DNA of 5,924 bases from Pseudomonadota bacterium (GTDB lineage: Bacteria; Pseudomonadota; Alphaproteobacteria; Parvibaculales; Parvibaculaceae), in NCBI GenBank assembly GCA_021780275.1, contig JAJXZC010000555.1, forward strand, positions 1 through 5,924, written 5' to 3'. A program made the position numbers and the translations under genes. Below are positions 5,580 to 5,924 of this stretch, in pieces. Numbering within the stretch: position 1 is the first letter of the stretch; each line of letters opens with the position of its first letter. The notes under the pieces are model-generated. The model saw only the letters and a list, made by a program, of their open reading frames with translations. It was not told the DNA's origin and searched no databases.

Positions 5580-5924
5580 GTGGCTTCCAACAAGGTCATC
5601 ATCAGCTGCGCAGTCACCGGCTCGATCCACACGCCGACCATGTCGCCGCACCTGCCGGTCACGGCGGCGGAGATCGCCGAATCCGCGCTCGGCGCAGCCG
5701 AAGCCGGCGCGGCCATCGTCCACCTGCATGCGCGCAATCCGCAGGACGGCAGGCCCGACCAATCGCCGGAAGCGTTCGAGCCCTTCCTCAAGGTCATTAA
5801 GCAGGCCTCTAACGTCGTCGTGAATCTCACGACCGGCGGCTCTCCCTACATGACCGTCGAGGAGCGCGTGCGCCCGGCCGCGCAGTGGAAACCGGAGGTC
5901 GCCTCGCTCAACATGGGCTCGATG
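5580..5924 (+). CDS. Beta-keto acid cleavage enzyme, DUF849/BKACE family (3' end outside window)
   Basis: The first 115 residues are visible, well under half of the roughly 270-310 usual for the family, and the frame is open at the right edge. The N-terminus VIISCAVTGSIHTPTMSP (6-23) is typical of the family, whose prototype is Kce, the 3-keto-5-aminohexanoate cleavage enzyme of lysine fermentation. The zinc-binding pair is His48 and His50 in VHLHARNP (47-54), followed by DGRPDQSPE (56-64), VNLTTGGSPYMTVEERVRP (81-99) and PEVASLNMGSM (105-115). These enzymes condense a beta-keto acid with acetyl-CoA to give acetoacetate and a shortened acyl-CoA; the third metal ligand and most specificity residues lie beyond the edge. 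It starts 17 bp after the CoA-transferase with a strong ribosome binding site, so the two are probably cotranscribed. A broad 3-keto-5-aminohexanoate cleavage label is likely from databases but need not be its substrate here. Confidence 0.9.
   Translation, partial: MASNKVIISCAVTGSIHTPTMSPHLPVTAAEIAESALGAAEAGAAIVHLHARNPQDGRPDQSPEAFEPFLKVIKQASNVVVNLTTGGSPYMTVEERVRPAAQWKPEVASLNMGSM

Overview
The window is a GC-rich, densely packed stretch of bacterial chromosome in which every gene lies on the + strand. Coding density, codon use, the GTG starts and close similarity to Rhodopseudomonas-type proteins suggest an alphaproteobacterium, probably Hyphomicrobiales; this is an inference, since no rRNA or other phylogenetic marker is present. 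There are four complete genes flanked by two near-complete or partial ones: a short-chain dehydrogenase (SDR) missing only its first residues at the left edge, and a beta-keto acid cleavage enzyme cut off at the right edge. No mobile element, CRISPR array, tRNA or rRNA was seen.

Layout. (1) 1-871: SDR of the 2,4-dienoyl-CoA reductase type. (2) 897-2060: acyl-CoA dehydrogenase resembling long-chain acyl-CoA dehydrogenase, with its catalytic Glu at the alternative helix-G position. (3) 2066-2653: MarR-family regulator, probably BadR-like. (4) 2670-3428: BadH-like 2-hydroxycyclohexanecarboxyl-CoA dehydrogenase. (5) 3429-3519: the only sizeable intergenic gap (91 bp). (6) 3520-4311: BadI-like 2-ketocyclohexanecarboxyl-CoA hydrolase, the ring-opening enzyme. 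(7) 4321-5562: CoA-transferase of the acetyl-CoA hydrolase/4-hydroxybutyrate CoA-transferase family. (8) 5580 to the right edge: DUF849/BKACE beta-keto acid cleavage enzyme.

How the genes may work together. BadH and BadI are the two steps that convert an alicyclic 2-hydroxy acyl-CoA into a 2-keto acyl-CoA and then open the ring hydrolytically, giving pimeloyl-CoA in R. palustris cyclohexanecarboxylate and benzoate metabolism. The acyl-CoA dehydrogenase and dienoyl-CoA reductase-like SDR could set the double bonds before this stage or process the opened chain. The CoA-transferase and BKACE pair could replace a thiolase: beta-ketoacyl-CoA plus acetate gives beta-keto acid plus acetyl-CoA, which BKACE turns into acetoacetate plus a shortened acyl-CoA. 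Combining a BadH-BadI ring-opening module with a CoA-transferase/BKACE module under a MarR regulator is the most interesting aspect of the window. It suggests an alicyclic or terpenoid-like carboxylic acid pathway that differs from the textbook bad/ali operon. The actual substrate cannot be read from the sequence.
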